Assembly (NCBI GenBank): GCA_015232355.1
Contig: JADFZW010000041.1
Coordinates: forward strand, 1 to 36,944
From: Oligoflexia bacterium
GTDB lineage: Bacteria > Bdellovibrionota > Bacteriovoracia > Bacteriovoracales > Bacteriovoracaceae
Direction: 5' to 3'
DNA: 36,944 bases
Notes under the pieces: generated by a model
The model's input: the letters and a program-made list of their open reading frames with translations, nothing else
Database searches by the model: none
Told to the model about the DNA's origin: nothing
In this document: piece by piece, positions 22,841 to 31,198 of the stretch
Numbering within the stretch: position 1 is the first letter of the stretch
Layout of the letters: every line of letters starts with the position of its first letter
Program-made: the position numbers and the translations under genes

Positions 22841-22856
22841 GCAATGCTTGTGCCAA
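22841..22856 (-). promoter_or_regulatory. sigma-54 (-24/-12) promoter for the peptide operon
   Basis: Read on the minus strand the sequence is TTGGCAC-AAGCA-TTGC, which matches the sigma-54 consensus TGGCAC-N5-TTGC at all conserved positions and with the right spacing. It faces the precursor, maturase and exporter genes, and the divergent neighbour is a sigma-54 activator. The transcript should begin near 22830. Between it and 23061 no gene is seen; enhancer sites for the activator should lie there (22900-23000), but no clear one stands out. Confidence 0.85.
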
Positions 22857-22974
22857 TTTTGAAATGCCAACAACACAAATCAGGAATGATCACGATTTCA
22901 TTTAATTACAAACGGTTACAAAATATATGATCTATTTTGAATGCGTATTTATTCCAAAGGTTAAAATAATTCCC

Positions 22975-23003
22975 TTGACTTGGGTTCTGATAAAAGATAC
23001 ATA
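22975..23003 (+). promoter_or_regulatory. sigma-70 promoter for the sigma-54 activator operon
   Basis: TTGACT (22975-22980) and TACATA (22998-23003) are separated by exactly 17 bp and lie about 60 bases before the activator gene. GGTTCTG occurs twice around it (22983-22989 and 23004-23010), and TAGGTT...AACCTA is inverted just downstream, which could serve autoregulation. Confidence 0.65.
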
Positions 23004-23061
23004 GGTTCTGCTTTTAAAACCTATATATATTAAGTAACAAAGCTAGATACGGTGAATTAAG

Positions 23062-24438
23062 ATGAGTGCAAAACTAAAAATTCTAATAATTGAAGATGAG
23101 GCGTATTTCAGAAAGCACGTGGTCGAGCTAATTGAAAGTTACGGCATAATAACTGAAATGGATGATGCTACCAGGGCCTGTGATCTAATTCAGAGTCGGT
23201 ATTTCGACATAGTCATCATAGATATAAATCTTCACGGAGTTGACGAAGGATTTCGCATTTTAGAACAGACTAAGGCCAAGGGAATGTTTTCAGTCATGCT
23301 AACTGATAGTGAAAAGGAAGAGTACATTCAACGGGCCTATAAGATAGGAGTTAATCACTATCTTACTAAGGATCAATGTGAACATGCTATAGAATGGATA
23401 GTAAAAGATAGATCAAATAACTTGGGGGGAGAAATCTCTCCAGAATTTTTCGATACTGAATACATCACAAAAAATCAAAGTTTAATTAGCGAAATTAAGA
23501 GTATTAAAAATAGAATGATTGGCGATAAGGCCATTTTAATTCTTGGAGAAACAGGCGTCGGTAAAACTAAAATTGCCGAATATATCCATAAAATGGGAGG
23601 AGGAAGCGATCAAAATTTTGTCTCCCTTAACGTATCATCCATCCCTGAAACTCTTCTAGAAAGTGAGCTGTTTGGTCATATCAAAGGATCTTTTACTGGA
23701 GCTGATAAAAATAAAAAAGGTCTCCTACAAGTTGCTGATGGTGGGACTCTGTTTTTAGATGAGATAACTTCCATCCCTTTAAGTGTACAAAAAAAATTAT
23801 TAAAATGTTTAGAAGAGAAAATATTTTATCCTGTCGGTGGAATTAATCCTGTGAAAACTAATTTCAGGTTAATCTCTTCTACCTGTGAAAATATCTATAA
23901 ATTAATTCAAGAAAATCAATTCAGAATAGATCTATTTTATAGAATCAACGGAATTATATTAACTATCCCCGCACTACGCTCAAGACAGGAAGATATTCCT
24001 ATCTTGATAAATCACTTTTTAAAGAAATGTTCACGCAGAGTGTTTATTGATAAAAGTGCCATGAAGAAGATGCTTGAATATGCTTGGCCAGGAAATATCA
24101 GAGAATTGAAAAGTATAGTAGAGGAGCTATCCTCCAAAGAAGATGGATTGATAAGTGAACACAATTTACCTAAGGAAATTGTCGATAATAAAGATGAAAG
24201 TAGATCAGGAGTTAAGAAAAAATTTATAACTGAAGAACAATTAAACTATGCTCTTAAATTTGGAATCAAGGCATTTGAAGAAAAGATCCAATTAGATTTA
24301 ATTAGGGAAACTCTTAAAACATTTAATCAAAATCACAAAAAGTCTAGAGATACTTTGGGTTTGTCTAAAACGGCATTTTACCATATTAACGTTCGGGCCA
24401 AGCAAGAAGAGCAAAGTGATAAGGGATTACTACAATGA
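23062..24438 (+). CDS. sigma-54-dependent response regulator (receiver, AAA+, HTH)
   Basis: A 458-aa NtrC-type activator. The receiver domain (about 1-118) has the acidic pair in IIEDE, phospho-acceptor D54 (VIIDINLHG), MLTDS and YLTKDQ. The AAA+ domain (about 133-370) has Walker A GETGVGKT, the sigma-54 contact loop as GSFTGA rather than GAFTGA, Walker B GGTLFLDEI and the arginine-finger region FRIDLFYRING. The C-terminus has a Fis-like HTH (NHKKSRDTLGLSKTAFYHI). It is transcribed divergently from the peptide operon, whose promoter is of the type it would activate. Its likely partner is the hybrid histidine kinase encoded at the far end of the same operon. The Ala-to-Ser change in the contact loop is the one notable deviation. 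Confidence 0.93.
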   Translation: MSAKLKILIIEDEAYFRKHVVELIESYGIITEMDDATRACDLIQSRYFDIVIIDINLHGVDEGFRILEQTKAKGMFSVMLTDSEKEEYIQRAYKIGVNHYLTKDQCEHAIEWIVKDRSNNLGGEISPEFFDTEYITKNQSLISEIKSIKNRMIGDKAILILGETGVGKTKIAEYIHKMGGGSDQNFVSLNVSSIPETLLESELFGHIKGSFTGADKNKKGLLQVADGGTLFLDEITSIPLSVQKKLLKCLEEKIFYPVGGINPVKTNFRLISSTCENIYKLIQENQFRIDLFYRINGIILTIPALRSRQEDIPILINHFLKKCSRRVFIDKSAMKKMLEYAWPGNIRELKSIVEELSSKEDGLISEHNLPKEIVDNKDESRSGVKKKFITEEQLNYALKFGIKAFEEKIQLDLIRETLKTFNQNHKKSRDTLGLSKTAFYHINVRAKQEEQSDKGLLQ

Positions 24439-24647
24439 GTGATATTAATAATTTTGAACTGGAGCAAGCTTGTCGTCACAATATGAAGAAATTAGTTAGG
24501 CGACAAGGATTAATAATAGAGTCTTTGAACAGGAACAAAATAGGAAATTACGAGGAAATAAAAGAGAGAACTGCAGACTTTGATGAAACATTAAAGGAAA
24601 TCATAGCTGAATGGGACAAATACAAGCAGTTACTTCTAGCAGAATAA
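24435..24647 (+). CDS. small coiled-coil protein, function unknown
   Basis: A 70-aa highly charged helical protein (NNFELEQACRHNMKKLVRRQG ends the first helix; TADFDETLKEIIAEWDKY the second). Its ATG overlaps the stop of the activator gene (ATGA), so the two are co-translated, suggesting a partner or modulator of the regulator. No signal peptide or known domain. Confidence 0.65.
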   Translation: MSDINNFELEQACRHNMKKLVRRQGLIIESLNRNKIGNYEEIKERTADFDETLKEIIAEWDKYKQLLLAE

Positions 24648-24696
24648 AAAAATAATTATAGCATAGGTAAAATAGTATATTAAAAGTGAGATTGAA

Positions 24697-25944
24697 ATGA
24701 CTCAAAATCATTTAGAAAATAAAAAAAATAAAACAATGTTTTTAACTGGGATGTTAGGATTTGCATTGTTTACTTTATCAAAGGGTCTTGCCTATGTTGC
24801 AGTTTTAGTTTTATTGGCCAGGACAGACATAACATCTGCCATATCATCCAGTATAGTTTTTGTTTTACTCGAAAAACTGGGAAGATTAGTAGGATCATCA
24901 CTCACTTTTAGATTTAATCATTTATTATCATATCACCATCAAGCAACGTTATCCTATTTGATTCATATTGGATCTTTGGCCGCTTTAATTTTTTCTATTA
25001 ATAATATTGTATCGGTTTCAATTTTATCTTTATTATTAGGACTAAGTGATTCGATTTTTAGAATCATTCAACGTTCTTATTCTCATAACCTATGGATTGA
25101 CGAAACACGAGTTTCTTTTGGAACGGTTACCATCATCAGCTGGGGAATAGGAATTAGCGCAGGACCGATCCTTTGTGTTCTACTTAATGCCACCACATTT
25201 GCCATAGCACTTTTGCTCTCGCTTGTTGGATTTATTTTATTTTATATAAATTTAAAATCATTCAATCAAAATAACATCTCTGAAATTGCGAATTCTCCTG
25301 AAAAAGGTGAAAACATAAATGATCATAAAGTAAAAAATATTTCCAAAATACCATATAAAGAATTTCTGTCCTTTAAAGGATATGTCTTGATGACGGGCTC
25401 ATTTATCGTTGGATTAGTAGTGATACTCCTTAATTCATCATTAGTAAGTCTATCTCAGAAATCTTTTGGACTAACAGAATCACAGCTTAGTATTGTTTAC
25501 GTTCTATTAATTATTGGGGGAATTGTAAATGGGGTAATCTTTAAGAAAAAATATTTCTCCTCTATATTTGAGCGTCATTATGGTTGGGTCCTCATTACGA
25601 CAATGGCCTTAATATCTCTTGCGATTGTATATTTTTCTACTAGCAAAACACTCCTAGTATTCTTTTTGATTTTCACAGGAATGTTTAATGGTATCTCTAT
25701 TGATCAGCTCATGACATATGTTAGAACTAATTTTACTGAAGAAATTATTGCCAATGTTCATTCAATAAATGAGTTTTTTACAGTGATTGCTGGATTATTA
25801 TCTTATCTCGTTTTGAAAGTTAGTAATAATAATTATCTAATTTTAGAAATTATATTTGTAATCTTTGTTATTTATATTATTTCAATTTTTTATTATCAAA
25901 ATTCTTTTCGAGCAAAAGAAAAAAGACAGAAGTTAGCATATTAA
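24697..25944 (+). CDS. MFS transporter
   Basis: A 415-aa protein with about twelve membrane segments (for example FLTGMLGFALFTLSKG, YVAVLVLLA, AIALLLSLVGFILFYINL after the first six, then VLMTGSFIVGLVVILL and ILEIIFVIFVIYIISIF), with a hydrophilic central loop (about residues 190-225), the normal MFS plan. No motif identifies the substrate. Lying between the activator and a peptide-binding protein gene in one operon, it could move the mature peptide or a related molecule, either as uptake system or as self-protection efflux. The ribosome-binding site is weak. Confidence 0.8.
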   Translation: MTQNHLENKKNKTMFLTGMLGFALFTLSKGLAYVAVLVLLARTDITSAISSSIVFVLLEKLGRLVGSSLTFRFNHLLSYHHQATLSYLIHIGSLAALIFSINNIVSVSILSLLLGLSDSIFRIIQRSYSHNLWIDETRVSFGTVTIISWGIGISAGPILCVLLNATTFAIALLLSLVGFILFYINLKSFNQNNISEIANSPEKGENINDHKVKNISKIPYKEFLSFKGYVLMTGSFIVGLVVILLNSSLVSLSQKSFGLTESQLSIVYVLLIIGGIVNGVIFKKKYFSSIFERHYGWVLITTMALISLAIVYFSTSKTLLVFFLIFTGMFNGISIDQLMTYVRTNFTEEIIANVHSINEFFTVIAGLLSYLVLKVSNNNYLILEIIFVIFVIYIISIFYYQNSFRAKEKRQKLAY

Positions 25945-25967
25945 TATTAAGGAGCATTTATATAAAT

Positions 25968-27443
25968 ATGAAATCATTATTAAAAATAGTAAAAACAATA
26001 TCAACTGTCTATGTCGTAATTTTTATTATGACCATCAGTCAAGTTTATGGGGCCGTATTAAGAGTACCTCTAAGGATTTTACCTGAAAAAGTCGATCCTC
26101 AAAAGATATTAGATATTAGTACTGCTACCGTAAGTGGGCAGATATTTGAAACACTATATGATTTTTCTTCAGAACATACTTTACGTCCAGTATTGGCCAC
26201 TTCTCATTCAATAACCAATAATGGAAAAACAATTGATATTCGTATAAGAGAAGATAAAAGATTTTCTGATGGAACTACTTTGCATGCATATCACGTGGTG
26301 AATATGTTGAATAGAGTGGCACAGGTATTAAAAAAAGAAATAGCATGGGCCATGGGAGATATTGAAGGGTTTGATGATTTTATATCTGGAAAAGACAAAA
26401 CCATCAGAGGGGTGTCCTTAATTAATAAAAGTTCTATAAGGATTAAGTTTGCTAAACCATTTTCTCATTTTTTACAGACACTATCCTCAAGTTATTTTGC
26501 AGTTGGTTTAGAGAAAAATGGTAAATGGATTGGTACAGGCGACTATCACATTGATACTATCTCTGCTGACAAAAAAATTCTTATTCTTAAAAGCATAAAA
26601 AAATTACCAACAGATGCACCATCAGAAATAAACTTTATTAAAAGTGAAGGCCCTGAAAAAGATATTCAACTTTTAAATGAGCAAAAGATAGATTTACTTT
26701 CTACTGATGATTTAAAGGTCGTATCCTCATCTCAGTTTAAACAAATTAAACAGGATTATCTTCAGGCCATTATCATGGTGATAAATCATAAAAACCATAA
26801 TTTTTTGAATTCTGAGAATAGGTGTAATTTAGTAAGATCATTACGAGCATCAGCTGTAGATGCTGGACATAACTGGGGAACGATGGATTTAAGGTTACCC
26901 TTCTCTAAAAATCTATTTGCCACTAATGATGTTGCAAAAAAACAACAAAAGAATACTTTGAAAATTGCAATTGTTTCAAGCGAATCAGCAGGTCTTTTCT
27001 GGAATAGCTTTAACGATAAAATGCTTCACAATTTACTCGGTTATGGTTACGATGCCAAAATTGAGTCACATCCAATCTCAACATTAATAAAGAAAATTAA
27101 GAACAATGATTTCAATGTTGCCATTTATGGATACTTACTGGATTACCCCTCTCCAGACGCACTTTTTTATCCTCTACTATTTTCAAATCAACAATACAAT
27201 TTTAGCGGTTTTTCTAATAAAGATATTGATCAACTGCTAATCAAAAGCAGATCAGTGTCTAATAAATCTGAACAGAGTAGATACTATCAACAATTAATGC
27301 AGATACTATCAAAAGATTGTTCTATTGCTTTCCTCGGTGGACAAAAAATTAATATCTATATATCTCGAAAGTGGACAATGCCAAAGGCGAGTGCTCTAGG
27401 ATTTCATAGAGTAAAACTTTCGGAATTAAGGAGCACAAAATAA
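25968..27443 (+). CDS. periplasmic peptide-binding protein, OppA/DppA family (SBP_bac_5)
   Basis: A 491-aa solute-binding protein with an N-terminal signal peptide (hydrophobic STVYVVIFIMTISQVYGA, cleavage near residue 29). The mature start LRVPLRILPEKVDPQKI, the STATVSGQIFETLYDF segment and DGTTLHAYHVVNMLNRV are typical of family 5 binding proteins that take oligopeptides. No ABC permease or ATPase for uptake is encoded nearby, so it may present a peptide to the histidine kinase or to the MFS protein. AAGGAG precedes the ATG, 12 bases away. In the setting of a peptide locus, the ligand may be the exported peptide; this is inference. Confidence 0.85.
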   Translation: MKSLLKIVKTISTVYVVIFIMTISQVYGAVLRVPLRILPEKVDPQKILDISTATVSGQIFETLYDFSSEHTLRPVLATSHSITNNGKTIDIRIREDKRFSDGTTLHAYHVVNMLNRVAQVLKKEIAWAMGDIEGFDDFISGKDKTIRGVSLINKSSIRIKFAKPFSHFLQTLSSSYFAVGLEKNGKWIGTGDYHIDTISADKKILILKSIKKLPTDAPSEINFIKSEGPEKDIQLLNEQKIDLLSTDDLKVVSSSQFKQIKQDYLQAIIMVINHKNHNFLNSENRCNLVRSLRASAVDAGHNWGTMDLRLPFSKNLFATNDVAKKQQKNTLKIAIVSSESAGLFWNSFNDKMLHNLLGYGYDAKIESHPISTLIKKIKNNDFNVAIYGYLLDYPSPDALFYPLLFSNQQYNFSGFSNKDIDQLLIKSRSVSNKSEQSRYYQQLMQILSKDCSIAFLGGQKINIYISRKWTMPKASALGFHRVKLSELRSTK

Positions 27444-27444
27444 T

Positions 27445-28809
27445 ATGAAGAATTTATCATTTGCCCAAGTATTATATTATCTAACATCGGATCTAAAATT
27501 TGATTTTGATGCCATAAAAAACTTTTCCGATCAATGTCCTCCTGGTTCTGTCGTTGATTTTGGTGCTGGTTATGGCAGGACTGCCTCTGTTCACAATAAC
27601 AGAAAGCAATTTCTTGTTGAGAATTGTAAGGATATGATAAATTTAATTAATGCTCCTACTGAATTAGATATAGAGATTAAAGAGGAACATGCACATAATA
27701 TCTCTATACCATCTAATTCTGTCTCCTTATGTACTTTCTGTTGGGCCACACTTGGTGAATTGAGACCGCTAGTGTTTGCAATTGGCGAAGCCGCCCGTGT
27801 TTTGAAAAAAGGAGGTGGTCTCTATACTGTCATGTTAAATTCTGAAACGAATACAATGCCAGAGAAAGGTCTGAGATGGAAGCACTCTTCCCCAACATCC
27901 TTTACTGCTTCAATAACTACTTTGCCTTATAGTGAAATTGGTCAATATGAATATCAAACGCAAATGAAGGTAAGAAATACAGAAGGAGATGATTTTTATA
28001 TTATTAAACAAGCATTTCCTCCCGCAAATGTCTTAGCAGAGTTACTAAAAGAATTTGGGTTCAATCAAATTAAAATTTCAGATGCTCAGTCAGGGTTATC
28101 TTTTGATAAAGATAAAACAAAATTGTATCAAATAACGGCCATAAAAGAGAGTGAAGAGGTTAGTGCTGATCAAAAGGCCTTAAAAAATATTTATAATTCG
28201 ATAGCATCTAGGTACGACTCTGTTGTACTCGATGGTAAATATCAAGGTCTTGAGTGGTTAAAACGAAAGATAAAACCTTTTGAGGGATCTTATCCAATGG
28301 TATTGGATTTGGGCTGTGGCAATGGAATAAGCAGCAATGTTTTCAAAGAATTAAACATTCATGGAAGTATTTATGGAATTGATTTCTCTGAAGAAATGAT
28401 TTTAAAGGCCAGAGAGAAAAATTATTATAAAGGATTAATTGCCTACGACTTAAATAAAAGATTTCCAATTATAGAATCACTTGAATTTGATATGGTTTTA
28501 GCGTTGGGCGTTTTAGAATTTGTGTCGGATATAGATAAGATGTTAAAAAATATTAGAAATATATTAACTCTGGCCGGTGAAGCTTTTTTAACTTTTGAAT
28601 TAACCACAGAGGATTCGTTGCCTTCAGGTCAGGTTATTCCAACTCATGAATACACAAAGTATCACTACACAAAAGAAGAAATTGTAAATAAATTATCTCA
28701 CTCCAATTTACACATTATTGAGATTGAGGAAGGACCTGGATATTTCTCTCCAACTTTAAAAAAGGATGTGCCATACCTTTATGTCCATGTTTCTCGGAGA
28801 ACACTATAA
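27445..28809 (+). CDS. fusion of two SAM-dependent methyltransferase domains
   Basis: A 454-aa soluble protein with two class I methyltransferase folds in tandem. The first (about 20-230) has SVVDFGAGYGRT as motif I and a long C-terminal part. The second (about 248-450) has VLDLGCGNGISSNV, the acidic strand YGIDFSEEMI, LEFDMVLALGVLEFV and the post-I region. The linker is around 230-245. It starts one base after the stop of the binding-protein gene with AAGGAG upstream, so it is firmly in the operon. Motif I of the first domain is less regular (DFGAGYG), so one domain may be regulatory. It could methylate the peptide or a small molecule. Confidence 0.85.
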   Translation: MKNLSFAQVLYYLTSDLKFDFDAIKNFSDQCPPGSVVDFGAGYGRTASVHNNRKQFLVENCKDMINLINAPTELDIEIKEEHAHNISIPSNSVSLCTFCWATLGELRPLVFAIGEAARVLKKGGGLYTVMLNSETNTMPEKGLRWKHSSPTSFTASITTLPYSEIGQYEYQTQMKVRNTEGDDFYIIKQAFPPANVLAELLKEFGFNQIKISDAQSGLSFDKDKTKLYQITAIKESEEVSADQKALKNIYNSIASRYDSVVLDGKYQGLEWLKRKIKPFEGSYPMVLDLGCGNGISSNVFKELNIHGSIYGIDFSEEMILKAREKNYYKGLIAYDLNKRFPIIESLEFDMVLALGVLEFVSDIDKMLKNIRNILTLAGEAFLTFELTTEDSLPSGQVIPTHEYTKYHYTKEEIVNKLSHSNLHIIEIEEGPGYFSPTLKKDVPYLYVHVSRRTL

Positions 28810-31130
28810 TGATTATTATTAAACGCTTTTTAAAATCATTTATTATAACCTCACTTTTTTTCCTAATTGCAGGCATCGCCATTATATATCAGCAGTTCAA
28901 TGCAATTTATACCAAATCTGTGACAGAGGCATTATATGCAGAAATTTCAAGTGCTTCTGTGCTAGCATCAAAAGAATATGGTTTAGGAGATATCATCACA
29001 CTCAAATCATCACTTGATTCTCTGGCCACTGGTCGTGGTTGGATTAAAGCAGATCTGATTGATAACAACGGCGAAAGTATTTGGTCCTATAGGAATGAAC
29101 AAACTACTACTGATGGTGAGATAAATAATAGTAAAAGTGCTAGAGAGGACATCATTCAATTAACAACAAATGTTTTAAGTGATGGACATAGTACGATAGG
29201 AAAAATAACTGTATCCAAATCTTTTGAAAATGAAAGGCATAACTTTTTACTTTTGATCGCTGCAGTGATATTGGGATTTGTGATTTTTTGGGTTCTATTT
29301 TTATGCCTCATTTGGGTTTTTGCATCTAGAGCATTTAGACCTATTGTTAATATGTCTAACTCTGTACAAGAGCGTGCCAAATCCCTTTCACTTATATTAA
29401 AGCGTGATCATAAGATTGATGAAATTTTACAAGTTCAAAATTGGTTTGAGAAATTATCTAGCGAATGGGAGAAGGCCAGAGACAATGCTATTGAAAACGA
29501 AAGATATATTGCTATTGCTAAAACCACTCAATTGTTGGCCCATGATGTTCGGAAACCATTCTCTGCAATCAAATCAATATTAAATGGACTTAATCTTTTA
29601 AAAGATAATCCTAGCGAACTAGAAATACTGAAAAAAGAAGTTAATAAATCAATCAAGCACGTTGAATCAATGATAGCTGATATCCTTGATTTTTCGAGAG
29701 AGACAAAACTTGAAACAAAACCAGTATCAGTTATATCTTTTTTAGAATTTTGTGTTAGGCAAACTGCTCAGAGCTATCGTGATGCTAAAATTGAATTTAC
29801 TTATGTTATAAATAATAAGCATAAACCACTATTGGATGAAGATCGCATGTCTCGCGTACTTGGCAATATTATTGGGAATGGAATTGAGGCCATTACAATT
29901 ATGGGACAAAAGTCTTCTGGGGTTATTGATATTAATGTTTTTGAACAAGATGATAAAATTCATATCTCTATTGGAAACAACGGTCCAATATTTCCACCTG
30001 GAGTTGAAACAAAACTATTTGAATCATTTTTTACAAAAGGTAAGTCTAAGGGAACAGGACTAGGTCTTGCTTCCGCAAAAAAAGTAGCACTCCTTCATGG
30101 AGGAAACATATATGCTCAAAATAAAAGCGATGGTAGTGGGGTTGAATTTATATTCACACTTCCAATCTCTACAGCAGAACAATCATTGAATGATATAGAT
30201 ACTCTACCTAAAAGTATTGTTGAAATTATTCAAACCAATGTTGCCCCTACAAGTAGCGATGACATTGCCCTCTCAGAGGTTATAAACAAGGTTATGACCA
30301 CTACCAATAATGGATCAACATTAAAAATGCTATTATTGGAAGATGAATTACTCTACAAGGCCGGAGTAAGAAATCTTATTAAACAACATGAGGCCCTTCA
30401 TAAAAATTTGGTTCTTTATGAGTGTAGTAAAGTAGATGAGGCCCTAACGTTGATTAAAAGCGAAAAGCTCACTTGGGCCATTGTGGATATTGATCTAGGA
30501 CAAGAAAAAAGCGGCTTTGATTTTTTAAGAGAGATACAAATTATTAATTCTAACAGAAAAGAACATGAGCAGAAAATTAAGACTGTAGTACATTCTAATC
30601 GTTGTGCCCCTGATGATAATGAAAAATTTAAAAATTTAGGTGCAGACTTAATAGCTCCAAAGCCTCTTATGTTAGATCACTTAATTAAATTTTTACAACT
30701 GGCCATTGATACTAATTCTCCCCAAGAGATTTCTCAATCTGATATTGCTAAAGGGACAACAACAGCAAAGAAAGTTCTCTATTGTGATGATGAAAAATAC
30801 AATAGAATTTTTATGAAAAAGAATATTGAAGGTCTTGGAAGAAAAGATATAGATTTTGAAATATTTGATAGTGCAGAAAGTTTATTAACGAGAATTAGAG
30901 AGCTTGGTAAAGCTGATATTGTTTTCAGCGATCAAAACATGGGTGCAATGAGCGGTCTAGATCTCTGTGAACAGATACGAAAAGAAAATATACCCACCAA
31001 ATTTTATTTTCTAACCAATGAAGAGTTAAAAATGTTTGAGACAAAAGTGAAGAATGTTGGTGGTGATGGGTGCTTTACACCACCATCTGAAGACGAGGAA
31101 TGGAGTAAGTTGTTTTCGCTGATTAAATAA
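28809..31130 (+). CDS. hybrid sensor histidine kinase with two C-terminal receivers
   Basis: A 773-aa inner-membrane kinase. Two membrane segments (about residues 8-28 and 143-172) flank a periplasmic sensor domain of about 110 residues. A HAMP-like region, HisKA with LLAHDVRKPFSAIK (phospho-His near 244), and HATPase_c (GNIIGNGIEAI, GTGLGLASAKKVALLHGG) follow. Receiver 1 (about 500-620) has LLLEDE and AIVDIDLG; receiver 2 (about 655-773) has LYCDDE and DIVFSDQNMG. All key aspartates are present. The start overlaps the preceding stop (TAATG). Being in the activator operon, it is the natural phosphodonor, through the two receivers or directly. A periplasmic sensor fits detection of the exported peptide or of its binding protein. 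Confidence 0.93.
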   Translation: MIIIKRFLKSFIITSLFFLIAGIAIIYQQFNAIYTKSVTEALYAEISSASVLASKEYGLGDIITLKSSLDSLATGRGWIKADLIDNNGESIWSYRNEQTTTDGEINNSKSAREDIIQLTTNVLSDGHSTIGKITVSKSFENERHNFLLLIAAVILGFVIFWVLFLCLIWVFASRAFRPIVNMSNSVQERAKSLSLILKRDHKIDEILQVQNWFEKLSSEWEKARDNAIENERYIAIAKTTQLLAHDVRKPFSAIKSILNGLNLLKDNPSELEILKKEVNKSIKHVESMIADILDFSRETKLETKPVSVISFLEFCVRQTAQSYRDAKIEFTYVINNKHKPLLDEDRMSRVLGNIIGNGIEAITIMGQKSSGVIDINVFEQDDKIHISIGNNGPIFPPGVETKLFESFFTKGKSKGTGLGLASAKKVALLHGGNIYAQNKSDGSGVEFIFTLPISTAEQSLNDIDTLPKSIVEIIQTNVAPTSSDDIALSEVINKVMTTTNNGSTLKMLLLEDELLYKAGVRNLIKQHEALHKNLVLYECSKVDEALTLIKSEKLTWAIVDIDLGQEKSGFDFLREIQIINSNRKEHEQKIKTVVHSNRCAPDDNEKFKNLGADLIAPKPLMLDHLIKFLQLAIDTNSPQEISQSDIAKGTTTAKKVLYCDDEKYNRIFMKKNIEGLGRKDIDFEIFDSAESLLTRIRELGKADIVFSDQNMGAMSGLDLCEQIRKENIPTKFYFLTNEELKMFETKVKNVGGDGCFTPPSEDEEWSKLFSLIK

Positions 31131-31198
31131 CAGACAATTTAAAAAAGTTAGTTCGTGATTGATTGGAATATAATAATAAGGTTAAGGATATTAGTACA

